Of a stretch of 63,028 nt of DNA, positions 44,847-52,265 are shown piece after piece. Positions within the stretch are counted from its first letter, which is position 1. The number at the start of each line of letters is the position of its first letter. The position numbers and the translations under genes are program-made. The notes beneath the pieces were generated by a model that saw nothing but the letters and a program-made list of their open reading frames with translations, did not search any database and had not been told where the DNA came from. Source of the stretch: Sphingobium ummariense RL-3 (lineage in GTDB: Bacteria; Pseudomonadota; Alphaproteobacteria; Sphingomonadales; Sphingomonadaceae); the NCBI RefSeq assembly GCF_000447205.1, contig NZ_AUWY01000111.1, forward strand, positions 1-63,028, written 5' to 3'.

Positions 44847-45776
44847 GTGGCCAATCCGGGCACCCCGACATTCGACCAGCTGCGCATCTTCCTCGCGATC
44901 GTCGACACCGGCAGCTTCGCCGCGGCCGGACGGCGGCTGGGCCGCGCTGTCTCCGTCATCAGCTACGGCATCGCCAATCTGGAGGCGCAGCTCGGCCTCT
45001 CCCTGTTCGAGCGCGAAGGGACGCGCCGGCCGCAGCTTACCGTCGCGGGCCGCGCGCTCCTGGCGGAAGCGCGGACCATCTCGCACGGGATCGAGGATCT
45101 GCGCGCCAAGGTGAAGGGCCTGCTCGACGGGCTGGAGGCGGAGGTCGACCTGGCCGTCGACGTGATGCTGCCGTCCGAGAGACTGGGCAAGGTACTGCGC
45201 GCCTTCGCTCGCGAATTCCCGACGGTGCAGCTGCGGCTGCACATGGAGGCGCTGGGCGCGATCACCGCGATGGTGCTGGATCGACAGGCGATCGTCGGCA
45301 TATCCGGCCCGCTGGCGGCCGGGGTCGAAGGCGTGGAGTGCATCGCCGCGGGCATGGTGCCGATGGTGCCGGTCGCCGCGCCCGACCATCCGCTCGGCCG
45401 GATGGAGCGGATCGCGCCGGGCGCCGGACGCGAGCATATCCAGCTCGTCCTGACGGACCGGTCTCGCTTCACCGAGGGACAGGATTATTCGGTGCTCAGC
45501 CCCAAGACCTGGCGCCTGGCGGACCTGGGCGCCAAGCATGCGCTGCTGCGCGAGGGGATCGGCTGGGGCAATATGCCGCTGCCGATGATCGAGCCGGACC
45601 TGGTCGCCGGCACGCTGGTACGGCTGGCCATGCCGGACCATCCGGGCGGCATCTACCGCTTCGCCGGCATCTGGCGCCGCGACACGCCGCCGGGCCCGGC
45701 CGCCTCCTGGCTGCTCGACCAGTTCGTCAGGCTGGGGGAAGAGGACCGCGCGTTCGAAGGGATGGGCGACATCTGA
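44847..45776 (+). CDS. LysR-family transcriptional regulator
   Basis: A 309-residue LTTR with an N-terminal HTH (FDQLRIFLAIVDTGSFAAAG, RAVSVISYGIANLEAQLG) and an effector domain. The start is GTG 44847, with GAGGAAATGG just upstream. It is divergent from the YhhW-like pirin gene; the 44733-44846 spacer holds an A+T-rich ATAA...TTAT dyad (44812-44828) that could be its site. The inducer is unknown. Confidence 0.9.
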   Translation: MANPGTPTFDQLRIFLAIVDTGSFAAAGRRLGRAVSVISYGIANLEAQLGLSLFEREGTRRPQLTVAGRALLAEARTISHGIEDLRAKVKGLLDGLEAEVDLAVDVMLPSERLGKVLRAFAREFPTVQLRLHMEALGAITAMVLDRQAIVGISGPLAAGVEGVECIAAGMVPMVPVAAPDHPLGRMERIAPGAGREHIQLVLTDRSRFTEGQDYSVLSPKTWRLADLGAKHALLREGIGWGNMPLPMIEPDLVAGTLVRLAMPDHPGGIYRFAGIWRRDTPPGPAASWLLDQFVRLGEEDRAFEGMGDI

Positions 45777-45804
45777 GACGCCGCCGACCCGCCGGTCTCG
45801 CTAC

Positions 45805-46227
45805 CTATGCCCCGAACCGGTCACGCAATGCGAGCATGGCGATGGCGGCCTTGGCCGCTTCGCCGCCCTTGTCCTTCTGGTCCTTGCGGGCACGGACCAG
45901 CGCCTGCGCCTCGTTCTCCACCGTCAATATGCCGTTGCCGATCGCGATACCGTCCATGCTGAGCGCCATCAGGCCGCGCGCGCTCTCGTTCGAGACCACC
46001 TCGAAATGATAGGTCTCGCCACGGATCACCACGCCGATCGCGACGAAGCCGTCATAGCGCCCGCTCTCCGCCGCCAGCGCGATCGCCCCGGGGATCTCCA
46101 GCGCGCCCGGCACCGTCACCACCTCGTGCCGGTGCCCCGCCTCCTCCAGCGCCGCGACGGCACCTTCGATCAGCAGGTCGTTCAGATGCTCGTAGAAGCG
46201 CGCTTCGACGATCAGGAATTTCGCCAT
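45805..46227 (-). CDS. ribH: 6,7-dimethyl-8-ribityllumazine synthase
   Basis: Condenses 5-amino-6-ribitylaminouracil with dihydroxybutanone phosphate. It has 140 residues. [44 protein letters not shown] (catalytic His) and [14 protein letters not shown] cover the active site. It is last of the ribD-ribE-ribB-ribH genes. The 115-base gap before it holds a perfect palindrome (46259-46277). Confidence 0.95.
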   Translation of the reverse strand: MAKFLIVEARFYEHLNDLLIEGAVAALEEAGHRHEVVTVPGALEIPGAIALAAESGRYDGFVAIGVVIRGETYHFEVVSNESARGLMALSMDGIAIGNGILTVENEAQALVRARKDQKDKGGEAAKAAIAMLALRDRFGA

Positions 46228-46258
46228 GGGCCGGTGGTCCTCTTCAGGGCGATTTCAA

Positions 46259-46277
46259 GTCAGATGGAACATCTGAC
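46259..46277. repeat. Perfect short palindrome between ribB and ribH
   Basis: GTCAGATG, GAA, CATCTGAC: two 8-base arms with a 3-base centre, 32 bases upstream of the ribH start in an A+T-rich gap. It may be an operator, an RNA hairpin tuning ribH, or a dispersed element. Confidence 0.55.
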
Positions 46278-46342
46278 GAGTCGGAAATCGCGGAAAACAA
46301 AGACAAATAGAGCATTTTCTGTTCGATCTGATCAAACCATGC

Positions 46343-47632
46343 TCAGATTTCGATGGGGCGCTGGCCGACGACGGCCAGATCGTATCCGTCCAGCGCGATC
46401 AGGCTGTGATGGCTGTTGGTCAGCAGGATCATGTCGTGCACGCCCAACTCCGCGAGCAGCTGCGCGCCCACGCCATAGTTGCGCAGCTCGTCCATGTCGC
46501 TGGGGACTGCACCCTTGGCCGCATACCGCATGATCGACTTGGAAAGAAAATTGTCATCGTCGTTCCCGGTCAGCAGCACGATAAGGCCCGACCCTTCGCG
46601 TCCGATGATCTCCATCGAGCGCGCCAGAAGGTCGCTGCGCTTGCCCTCCGCGCCATAGATATCGTCCATCAGCGACAGCTGGTGCATCCGCACCAGGGTC
46701 GGTTGGTCGGGCACCACATGGCCCTTTTGCAGCACCATCTGCTCGGTGCGGGTCGCGCGGTTGTAGAAGCTGATCACCTTCCATTCGCCGCCCCATTTGC
46801 TGGCGAAGACCGTCTCCGCGCGCCGCTCGACCATATGGTCGTGGCGGCGGCGATAGGCGATGAGGTCGCGGATCGTGCCGATCTTCATCCGGTGCTTCTG
46901 CGCGAAGGGGATGAGGTCGTCCAGCCGCGCCATCGTCCCGTCATCCTTCATCACCTCGCAGATGACGCCGGACGGGTTGAGCCCGGCGAGCCGCGCCACG
47001 TCCACCGCCGCCTCGGTATGGCCGGCGCGCACCAGCACGCCGCCATCTTTCGCCACCAGCGGGAAGACGTGGCCCGGCGTGACGATGTCGGTGCGTCCCT
47101 TCGATCCGTCGATCGCGACGGAGATGGTGCGGGCGCGATCAGCCGCGGAAATGCCGGTGGTCACGCCGTCGCGCGCCTCGATCGACACGGTGAAGGCTGT
47201 TTCGTGCCTTGTGCCGTTGTTGCGGCTCATGAGTTCCAGGCCCAGATGGTCGACCCGGTCCTTCGTCAACGCCAGGCAGATGAGCCCGCGGCCGTGGGTC
47301 GCCATGAAGTTGATCGCGTCGGGCGTCGCCATCTGCGCGGGGATGACGAGGTCGCCCTCATTCTCGCGATCCTCGTCATCGACCAGGATGAACATGCGGC
47401 CGTTGCGCGCTTCGTTGATGATCTCCTCGGGACTGGCGAGCGCGGTGCCGCCCTCGCGCTTCAGCAGATAGGCTTCCAGCTTGCCCAGCGTGTCCGCGGT
47501 CGGGTTCCAGTCGGCCTCGCCCAGCCGGCGCAGCGAATTGGCGTGCAGGCCGGCGGCGCGCGCCAGGCCGGATCGGGACATCCCGCCTTCAGTGACGAGG
47601 CTGCGGACGGTATCGAGAAGCGCGGACGACAT
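46343..47632 (-). CDS. ribB: 3,4-dihydroxy-2-butanone 4-phosphate synthase with HTH-like N-terminus and degenerate GTP cyclohydrolase II domain
   Basis: Forms dihydroxybutanone phosphate from ribulose 5-phosphate. It has 429 residues. Residues 1-65 look like an HTH (SRSGLARAAGLHANSLRRL, TADTLGKLEAYLLKREGG). The DHBP synthase domain (about 67-270) has VDDEDRENEGDLVIPAQ, THGRGLICLAL and RAGHTEAAVDVARLAG. The C-terminal GCH-II-like domain lacks the three zinc cysteines; where GDVFxxxxCDC is expected it reads DDIYGAEGKRSD. So GTP cyclohydrolase activity is not expected. The start at 47632 has AAGGAG upstream. Confidence 0.93.
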   Translation of the reverse strand: MSSALLDTVRSLVTEGGMSRSGLARAAGLHANSLRRLGEADWNPTADTLGKLEAYLLKREGGTALASPEEIINEARNGRMFILVDDEDRENEGDLVIPAQMATPDAINFMATHGRGLICLALTKDRVDHLGLELMSRNNGTRHETAFTVSIEARDGVTTGISAADRARTISVAIDGSKGRTDIVTPGHVFPLVAKDGGVLVRAGHTEAAVDVARLAGLNPSGVICEVMKDDGTMARLDDLIPFAQKHRMKIGTIRDLIAYRRRHDHMVERRAETVFASKWGGEWKVISFYNRATRTEQMVLQKGHVVPDQPTLVRMHQLSLMDDIYGAEGKRSDLLARSMEIIGREGSGLIVLLTGNDDDNFLSKSIMRYAAKGAVPSDMDELRNYGVGAQLLAELGVHDMILLTNSHHSLIALDGYDLAVVGQRPIEI

Positions 47633-47667
47633 GGGGTGACTCCTTCCCGCCATGGGAGGAACGCCAT

Positions 47668-47704
47668 ATCACATTGTAGTGTGATTTATTCAAGATAAAA
47701 TCAC
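47668..47704. promoter_or_regulatory. Cluster of ATCACA/TGTGAT half-sites upstream of ribB
   Basis: ATCACA (47668), TGTGAT (47680) and ATCACA (47699) form two overlapping dyads. One has 6-base arms around TTGTAG; the other pairs TGTGATTT with AAATCACA across ten bases. They fill the A+T-rich spacer between the ribE stop (which the last half-site overlaps) and the ribB start. On the minus strand TACAAT inside the first dyad could be a -10 box. Confidence 0.5.
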
Positions 47705-48312
47705 ATCGCGCGGCCGCGAAGGCTCTGCATCCGGTCCAGGTAGCGGGCCAGCACGTCGATCTCCAGGTTTACGCTCGCGCCCTCGACCAGCCGCCCCAGC
47801 GTCGTCACTTCCCAGGTGTGCGGGATCAGGTTGACGGAAAAATGCGCGCCGCCCTCGACATCGCGTACCTCGTTTACCGTCAGCGATACGCCGTCCACGG
47901 TGATGCTGCCCTTCGGCGCGATCATCGGAGCCAGGGCGGCGTCCACCGCGAAGCCCACCTTGTGCGAATCGCCTTCGGGGCAGACGCCGACCACCGTGCC
48001 GATGCCATCGACATGGCCGGTGACGATATGGCCCCCCAGTTCGTCGCCGACCTTGAGCGCGCGTTCCAGGTTCAGACGCCCGCCTTCGTCCCACAGGCCC
48101 GGCGCGGTTCGCGCAACCGTCTCGGCCGACAGGTCGACCGCGAACCAGTCCTCGCCCTTCTCCACCACGGTCAGGCAGGCACCGGAACAGGCGATCGACG
48201 CGCCGATCGCCACTGTGCCCATGTCGTAACCGCAGCCGATCACAAGCCGCAGGTCGCCCCGCGGCTCATGGCTGCGGATCGTGCCGATGTCGGTGATGAT
48301 GCCGGTGAACAT
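47701..48312 (-). CDS. ribE: Riboflavin synthase, alpha subunit
   Basis: Dismutates two 6,7-dimethyl-8-ribityllumazines to riboflavin. It has 203 residues made of two related barrels: MFTGIITDIGTI with SIACSGACLTVVE, and GHIVTGHVDGIGTV with DGVSLTVNEV. The start at 48312 is set by the invariant MFTGI. It lies between ribD and ribB, with a dispersed inverted repeat before it and the half-site cluster after it. Confidence 0.96.
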   Translation of the reverse strand: MFTGIITDIGTIRSHEPRGDLRLVIGCGYDMGTVAIGASIACSGACLTVVEKGEDWFAVDLSAETVARTAPGLWDEGGRLNLERALKVGDELGGHIVTGHVDGIGTVVGVCPEGDSHKVGFAVDAALAPMIAPKGSITVDGVSLTVNEVRDVEGGAHFSVNLIPHTWEVTTLGRLVEGASVNLEIDVLARYLDRMQSLRGRAM

Positions 48313-48334
48313 GGTTCTGTTTCCTACCTCCATC

Positions 48335-48427
48335 CGCCCTGAGCGAAGTCGAAGGGCTCGACCGACCGAAGGGAGGTCACTTCGCTACGCTCAGTCCTGG
48401 GCTTCGACTTCGCTCAGCCCGAACGGG
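48335..48427. repeat. Dispersed inverted repeat between ribD and ribE
   Basis: Left arm CGCCCTGAGCGAAGTCGAAG (48335) pairs with a right arm ending in GGGCTTCGACTTCGCTCAG and CCCGAACGGG; about 18 of 20 bases match. The arms are related to those at 42228-42323. It could attenuate read-through from ribD. Confidence 0.65.
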
Positions 48428-48444
48428 CAAGCGTGGCGCGTGAT

Positions 48445-49422
48445 CTAGGCGTTCCGGACCCGCTCGTAAACCTCCAGCCGATCGACGCCCAGCGCCCGCG
48501 CATCCATTATCCGCCAGCGGCCATGCGCCTGGCCAAGGTCGCTTAACCCGATGTCGCCAATCCCGGCCAGCCCGTCGCCGATCAAAATCGGCGCCCGATA
48601 AAGCAGCAGCCGGTCCACCAGATCCGCGCGCAGGAAAGCCGCCGACGCGCCCGCGCCGCCTTCGACCAGCAGATGGTCCACCCGTTCGAGCGCCGCGATC
48701 TCCTCCGGCGCGCCGATCCGCTCCCAACCCTGGGGCGCGTCGCCCCGGCTCAGCAGCAGCCGGCGGGGCGAACGGTCCTCAAGCCCCGGCAAGCGCACGT
48801 CGAGTCGCGGCGCATCCGCCCGCGACGTGCCCCCACCGACCAGGATCGCGTCATGCCGCGCCCGTTCCATATGCGCATGCGCCCGTGCGTGCGGCCCGGT
48901 GATCCAGCGGCTGCGCCCATCCGCCAGCGCGATCCGCCCGTCGATCGACAGGCCGAGCTTCAGGGTCACGGACGGCCGGCCCAGCGTCTGTCGCAGCACG
49001 AAGCCGCGCATGGCCCGCGCCGCCTCGGCCGCCATCAGGCCCATCTCGACCACGATTCCCTGTTCCCGCAGCCACGCCGCGCCCTGTCCGTCGGTGCGGG
49101 GATCGGGATCGCGCAGCGCGATCACCACGCGCTCCACCCCTGCCCGCGCCATCAGGTCGGCGCAGCGTGGTCCGCGCGGGGAAAGGTGGAAACAGGGTTC
49201 CAGCGTCACATAGGCGGTGGCGCCCCGCGCCCGGTCCAACGCCTGCTCCAGCGCCTGCGCCTCCGCATGGGGCCGCCCGCCCTTCTGCGTCCAGCCGCGG
49301 CCGACGACACGGCCGTCCTTCACGATCAGGCAACCGACATTGGGATTGGGCGTGGAAAGGCCGCGTCCGCGTTCCGACAGCGCGATGGCGGCCGCCATGT
49401 ACCGGCGGTCGTCGGCGAGCAT
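48445..49422 (-). CDS. ribD: Pyrimidine deaminase / reductase
   Basis: The deaminase-reductase steps of riboflavin synthesis. It has 325 residues. The N-terminal deaminase zinc site is HAEAQAL and TLEPCFHLSPRGPRC. The reductase domain starts near VTLKLGLSIDGRIAL and contains ITGPHARAHAH and DAILVGGGTSRAD. It is first of the rib genes on this strand, 11 bases after a coiled-coil membrane-protein gene. No FMN riboswitch was recognised upstream. Confidence 0.95.
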   Translation of the reverse strand: MLADDRRYMAAAIALSERGRGLSTPNPNVGCLIVKDGRVVGRGWTQKGGRPHAEAQALEQALDRARGATAYVTLEPCFHLSPRGPRCADLMARAGVERVVIALRDPDPRTDGQGAAWLREQGIVVEMGLMAAEAARAMRGFVLRQTLGRPSVTLKLGLSIDGRIALADGRSRWITGPHARAHAHMERARHDAILVGGGTSRADAPRLDVRLPGLEDRSPRRLLLSRGDAPQGWERIGAPEEIAALERVDHLLVEGGAGASAAFLRADLVDRLLLYRAPILIGDGLAGIGDIGLSDLGQAHGRWRIMDARALGVDRLEVYERVRNA

Positions 49423-49433
49423 CGGCGGCGGGC

Positions 49434-49964
49434 TCAGGGCTGCGCAGTCCCGGCCTTGGCGGTGGCGGCGGCGCTTGCCTGCGGCGACGCCTTCTCCGCC
49501 GCTTCCGCCTTCGCCAGCCGCTGGTCAAGTATCGCGTCGATCGCCTTCACCGCTTCCTTGCGCTGCGCCGTGTTGCGCTTTTCCTCTTCGCGCCATTCGA
49601 TGCCGAAGGCGTCGGCGAAACCCTGCATCTTCTTCTGCTGCTGGATCAGCGCCGCTTCGCGCTTGGCGAAGTCGATCTTCTGCTGGAGGATGATCGCCGC
49701 GTCGGACCGGTTCGCGTCCCAGCTTTCGACATAGATGATCTTGTTGCGCGTCGGCATGGTGTTCGTGTTCGCGTCGATCACGAAAGCCCAGATGATCACC
49801 CAGGTCAGCGCGACGGACAGGCCCAGAATCGGCCATTTATGCTGCCGCTGCTGCCGGAAATAGCTCCAGAAGTCGCCAAGCGCGCTCTTGGGAGAAACGG
49901 GACGGGGAAAGATCGCCATGCCGCCGATATAGGGCAGGCCGCGCCGGGATGCAAAATCGGACAT
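49434..49964 (-). CDS. Hypothetical single-pass membrane protein with coiled coil
   Basis: A 176-residue protein with one transmembrane helix (WPILGLSVALTWVIIWAFVI, near residue 45), then an outward domain rich in Ala/Glu/Lys/Gln heptads (KIDFAKREAALIQQQKKMQG; AILDQRLAKAEAAEKAS) likely to form a coiled coil. The start may be ATG 49964 or an internal Met. It sits just before ribD, possibly on the same transcript. No known family was recognised. Confidence 0.68.
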   Translation of the reverse strand: MSDFASRRGLPYIGGMAIFPRPVSPKSALGDFWSYFRQQRQHKWPILGLSVALTWVIIWAFVIDANTNTMPTRNKIIYVESWDANRSDAAIILQQKIDFAKREAALIQQQKKMQGFADAFGIEWREEEKRNTAQRKEAVKAIDAILDQRLAKAEAAEKASPQASAAATAKAGTAQP

Positions 49965-49997
49965 GCCTTGCCTCCTGCGAAGGACTGGTCGCCGTCA

Positions 49998-50033
49998 TGC
50001 CCGCCCCTCTCCGGGAAAGGAGAAGGGCGGGCA
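49998..50033 (-). terminator. Long hairpin after tonB
   Basis: Arms TGCCCGCCCCTCTCC and GGAGAAGGGCGGGCA match at 14 of 15 positions around a six-base loop, five bases past the tonB stop. There is no T-run, but the stem is strong. It separates tonB from the next gene on the strand. Confidence 0.65.
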
Positions 50034-50038
50034 TCGCA

Positions 50039-50737
50039 TCATTTGTCCGTCAGCGTGAACCGCACCGTCAGCACCTTGGTCGCGCTCACCGGCACCCCGT
50101 CGCGCGTCGCCGGACGAAACCGCCATTTGCGCAGCGCATGGCGCTGGGTGGCGATCCAGAAGGCCTCGTCGGTGGCGGAAACCTTCTCGATGTCCGTCAC
50201 CCGTCCGTCGGTGCCGATGGTGACCCGCACCGTGACGCTGCCTTCCAGACCCTGCCGAATCATCGAGCCGGGATAATCCGGCTGGAATCCCGCCACGGCT
50301 CCCGGCGCGATGCTGGCATCTACCAGTACCGGCTCCCGCGGCGGGTCGGCGGGGGGCGGCGTGACGATCGTCCCGGCCCCGGCGCCGTCGATAAAACCGG
50401 GCTTGGTGGATCCCATCAGATCGTCCGGGTTGAACGGCTTGATCGGGACGATCGGATCGGCCGCCGTCGGACGCTCTTCCGCCTTTTGCTGGAGTTTCTC
50501 CTTCACCGCCTCCTGCTTCTGGGGCTCCGGCGGCGGCGGAGGATCAAGGGGTATTTGCCTCCCGATCAATATCTGCGGCACATAGGGCGTGATCATTTCC
50601 CGCGGCGTGAGCAGGAATACCCCGGCCACCACCGCATGCACCGCGATCGCGCCGCCCAGTCCGACTGGCGAGCGTCGGCGTGCACCATAGCCCGAAGCCT
50701 GCCCGCCGCCCGCCGTCAGCATTTCCATCCGTCGCAT
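50039..50737 (-). CDS. tonB: TonB family energy transducer
   Basis: Couples inner-membrane proton-motive force to outer-membrane receptors. It has 232 residues: a transmembrane anchor (GLGGAIAVHAVVAGVFLL), a proline-rich spacer (DPPPPPEPQKQEAV), then the C-terminal TonB domain (PDYPGSMIRQGLEGSVTVRV ... ALRKWRFRPATRDG). The start at 50737 has GGGAG upstream. ExbB/ExbD are not in the window. A perfect 12-base palindrome lies upstream. Confidence 0.9.
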   Translation of the reverse strand: MRRMEMLTAGGGQASGYGARRRSPVGLGGAIAVHAVVAGVFLLTPREMITPYVPQILIGRQIPLDPPPPPEPQKQEAVKEKLQQKAEERPTAADPIVPIKPFNPDDLMGSTKPGFIDGAGAGTIVTPPPADPPREPVLVDASIAPGAVAGFQPDYPGSMIRQGLEGSVTVRVTIGTDGRVTDIEKVSATDEAFWIATQRHALRKWRFRPATRDGVPVSATKVLTVRFTLTDK

Positions 50738-50816
50738 AGGTTCACTCCCAGCTTGTTGGATCATCCTCTTCCCGCCGGGTTCTTTCCCGGCAATGTAATG
50801 GTACAACATTTATGAT

Positions 50817-50828
50817 ATGTTGCAACAT
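50817..50828. promoter_or_regulatory. Candidate tonB operator palindrome
   Basis: ATGTTGCAACAT is a perfect palindrome about 80 bases upstream of the tonB start. On the minus strand TTGCAA within it could be a -35 box, with TACCAT 16 bases further as a -10, so a bound repressor would block transcription. The regulator is unknown. Confidence 0.45.
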
Positions 50829-50907
50829 TCATTGCGGTCCTGCGACATCGAATCTATTGACCGCCTCGCTCTACGGGTTGCGGGTCGCAAGCCGCCTCTC
50901 GGCAGGA

Positions 50908-52173
50908 TCAGAGCAGGGTGTCGACCGCGTGCAGCGCCAGGCCAACGAGTCCGCCGACCAGCGTCCCGTTGATCCGGATATATTGCAGGTCGCGGCCCAC
51001 GGCATGTTCCAGGCGGCTGGTGACGGTCCCCGCGTCCCATCCCCGCACCGTGTCGCTGACCAGCCGGACGATCGAATCGCCATAGCTGGCGGTGGCGCCC
51101 ACCGCCGCGCGGCGCACGAAGCGGTTGATCACCACGCGCAGCCGCGCATCTTCCTGCAGCGTGCCGCCCAGCTGGCGCAGCGCCTCACCCAGCCGGCCCG
51201 CCATCGCCTTGCCGGGGTCGCGCACCGCGCGCAGCAGGCCGCCCCGCGCCTGCTCCCACAGGCCGTCGATCCAGCGCTGCATCGCCGGATTGTCGAGGAT
51301 TTCGTCGCGCACTTTCGCGGCCTTCGCCTGCATCTCCAGGTCGAACTGCAGGTCGCTCGCCAGCTTCGCCATGCCCTCCTCGGCCTTCAGGCGCAGGCTG
51401 TGGCCCGGATCGGCCGCCATTTCAGCCAGCAGCCGGCGCAGTCCGTCGATGATCGCATTGGCCAGATTCTCGTCCAGCCCGGTCCAGCGCAGGATTTTGC
51501 CCGCGCGCTGGTGCACCATGTCGCGGATCAGGTGATCGTTCGCTTCCAGCGTCCGGTCCGCCCACAGGATGATGCCGTCCATCACGGGCGCATGCCGCCC
51601 GTCGCGCATCGCCGCCTCCAAGGCCTGGCCGATCAGCGGGCCGACCGCGATGGCGCGTAGCCGCTGGCCGATCGCACCCTTGACCATGCCACCCAGCCGT
51701 TCCTGGTCCAGCGCCTCCAGCAGGTCGGCGACAAGGCGCGACGCGCCCTCGCGCAACCGTCCGTCGCCGTCCGACGGGCTGGCGAGGAAGCGCCCGGCCG
51801 CCGCCGCCATGTCCACGCCGCGCATCCGCCGCGCCACGACCGCCGGAATCAGGAAATTGTCGCGCAGGAACAGGGCGAGCGTATCACCGATCCGGTCCTT
51901 GTTGCGCGGAATGATCGCCGTGTGCGGGATGGGAAGGCCAAGCGGATGACGGAACAGCGCCGTGACCGCGAACCAGTCGGCCAGGCCGCCGACCATCGCC
52001 GCCTCGGCAAAGGCCTGGACGAAACCGATGGCGGGATGAAGATGCGCCGTCGCCCGCGCCCCGAGGAACAGCGCGGCCATCGCGACAAGCATTCCCGTCG
52101 CCACCAGCCGCATGCGCCGCGCCGGGTGCGCGGGCCGTTCGGCGGCGATCGGGGACAGGGGCGCGAGCGTCAT
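50908..52173 (-). CDS. DUF445 family membrane protein
   Basis: A 421-residue YjiN-type protein. An N-terminal hydrophobic helix (VATGMLVAMAALFLGARA) and EAAMVGGLADWFAVTALFRHPLGLPIPHTAIIP, which is the family hallmark, precede a long helical region, and a C-terminal hydrophobic segment (INGTLVGGLVGLALHAVDTLL) closes it. The function is unknown. It lies between tonB and the RND pump genes on the same strand, with intergenic gaps on both sides. Confidence 0.88.
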   Translation of the reverse strand: MTLAPLSPIAAERPAHPARRMRLVATGMLVAMAALFLGARATAHLHPAIGFVQAFAEAAMVGGLADWFAVTALFRHPLGLPIPHTAIIPRNKDRIGDTLALFLRDNFLIPAVVARRMRGVDMAAAAGRFLASPSDGDGRLREGASRLVADLLEALDQERLGGMVKGAIGQRLRAIAVGPLIGQALEAAMRDGRHAPVMDGIILWADRTLEANDHLIRDMVHQRAGKILRWTGLDENLANAIIDGLRRLLAEMAADPGHSLRLKAEEGMAKLASDLQFDLEMQAKAAKVRDEILDNPAMQRWIDGLWEQARGGLLRAVRDPGKAMAGRLGEALRQLGGTLQEDARLRVVINRFVRRAAVGATASYGDSIVRLVSDTVRGWDAGTVTSRLEHAVGRDLQYIRINGTLVGGLVGLALHAVDTLL

Positions 52174-52232
52174 GACGCTCCAACGGTTACGCGGCCGTTT
52201 CGTTCAGGCAAAGCGCGATTTCACGGCGCCCA

Positions 52233-52254
52233 CCCCTCCCGCAAGGGGGAGGGG
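52233..52254. terminator. GC-rich hairpin after the RND pump gene
   Basis: CCCCTCCC pairs with GGGAGGGG across a short loop between the RND permease stop and the DUF445 start. There is no clear T-run on the minus strand, so it is a weak terminator call. Confidence 0.4.
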
Positions 52255-52265
52255 CTTTGGCACCG

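Noticed and set aside
46343..47632. Bifunctional RibBA including GTP cyclohydrolase II
   Set aside because: The C-terminal domain lacks the zinc-binding cysteines and the GDV/CDC signature, so only the DHBP synthase function is annotated.
47633..49600. FMN riboswitch for the rib genes
   Set aside because: Leaders upstream of ribD, ribE and ribB are short and show no RFN-like conserved blocks; only simple hairpins and half-sites are visible.
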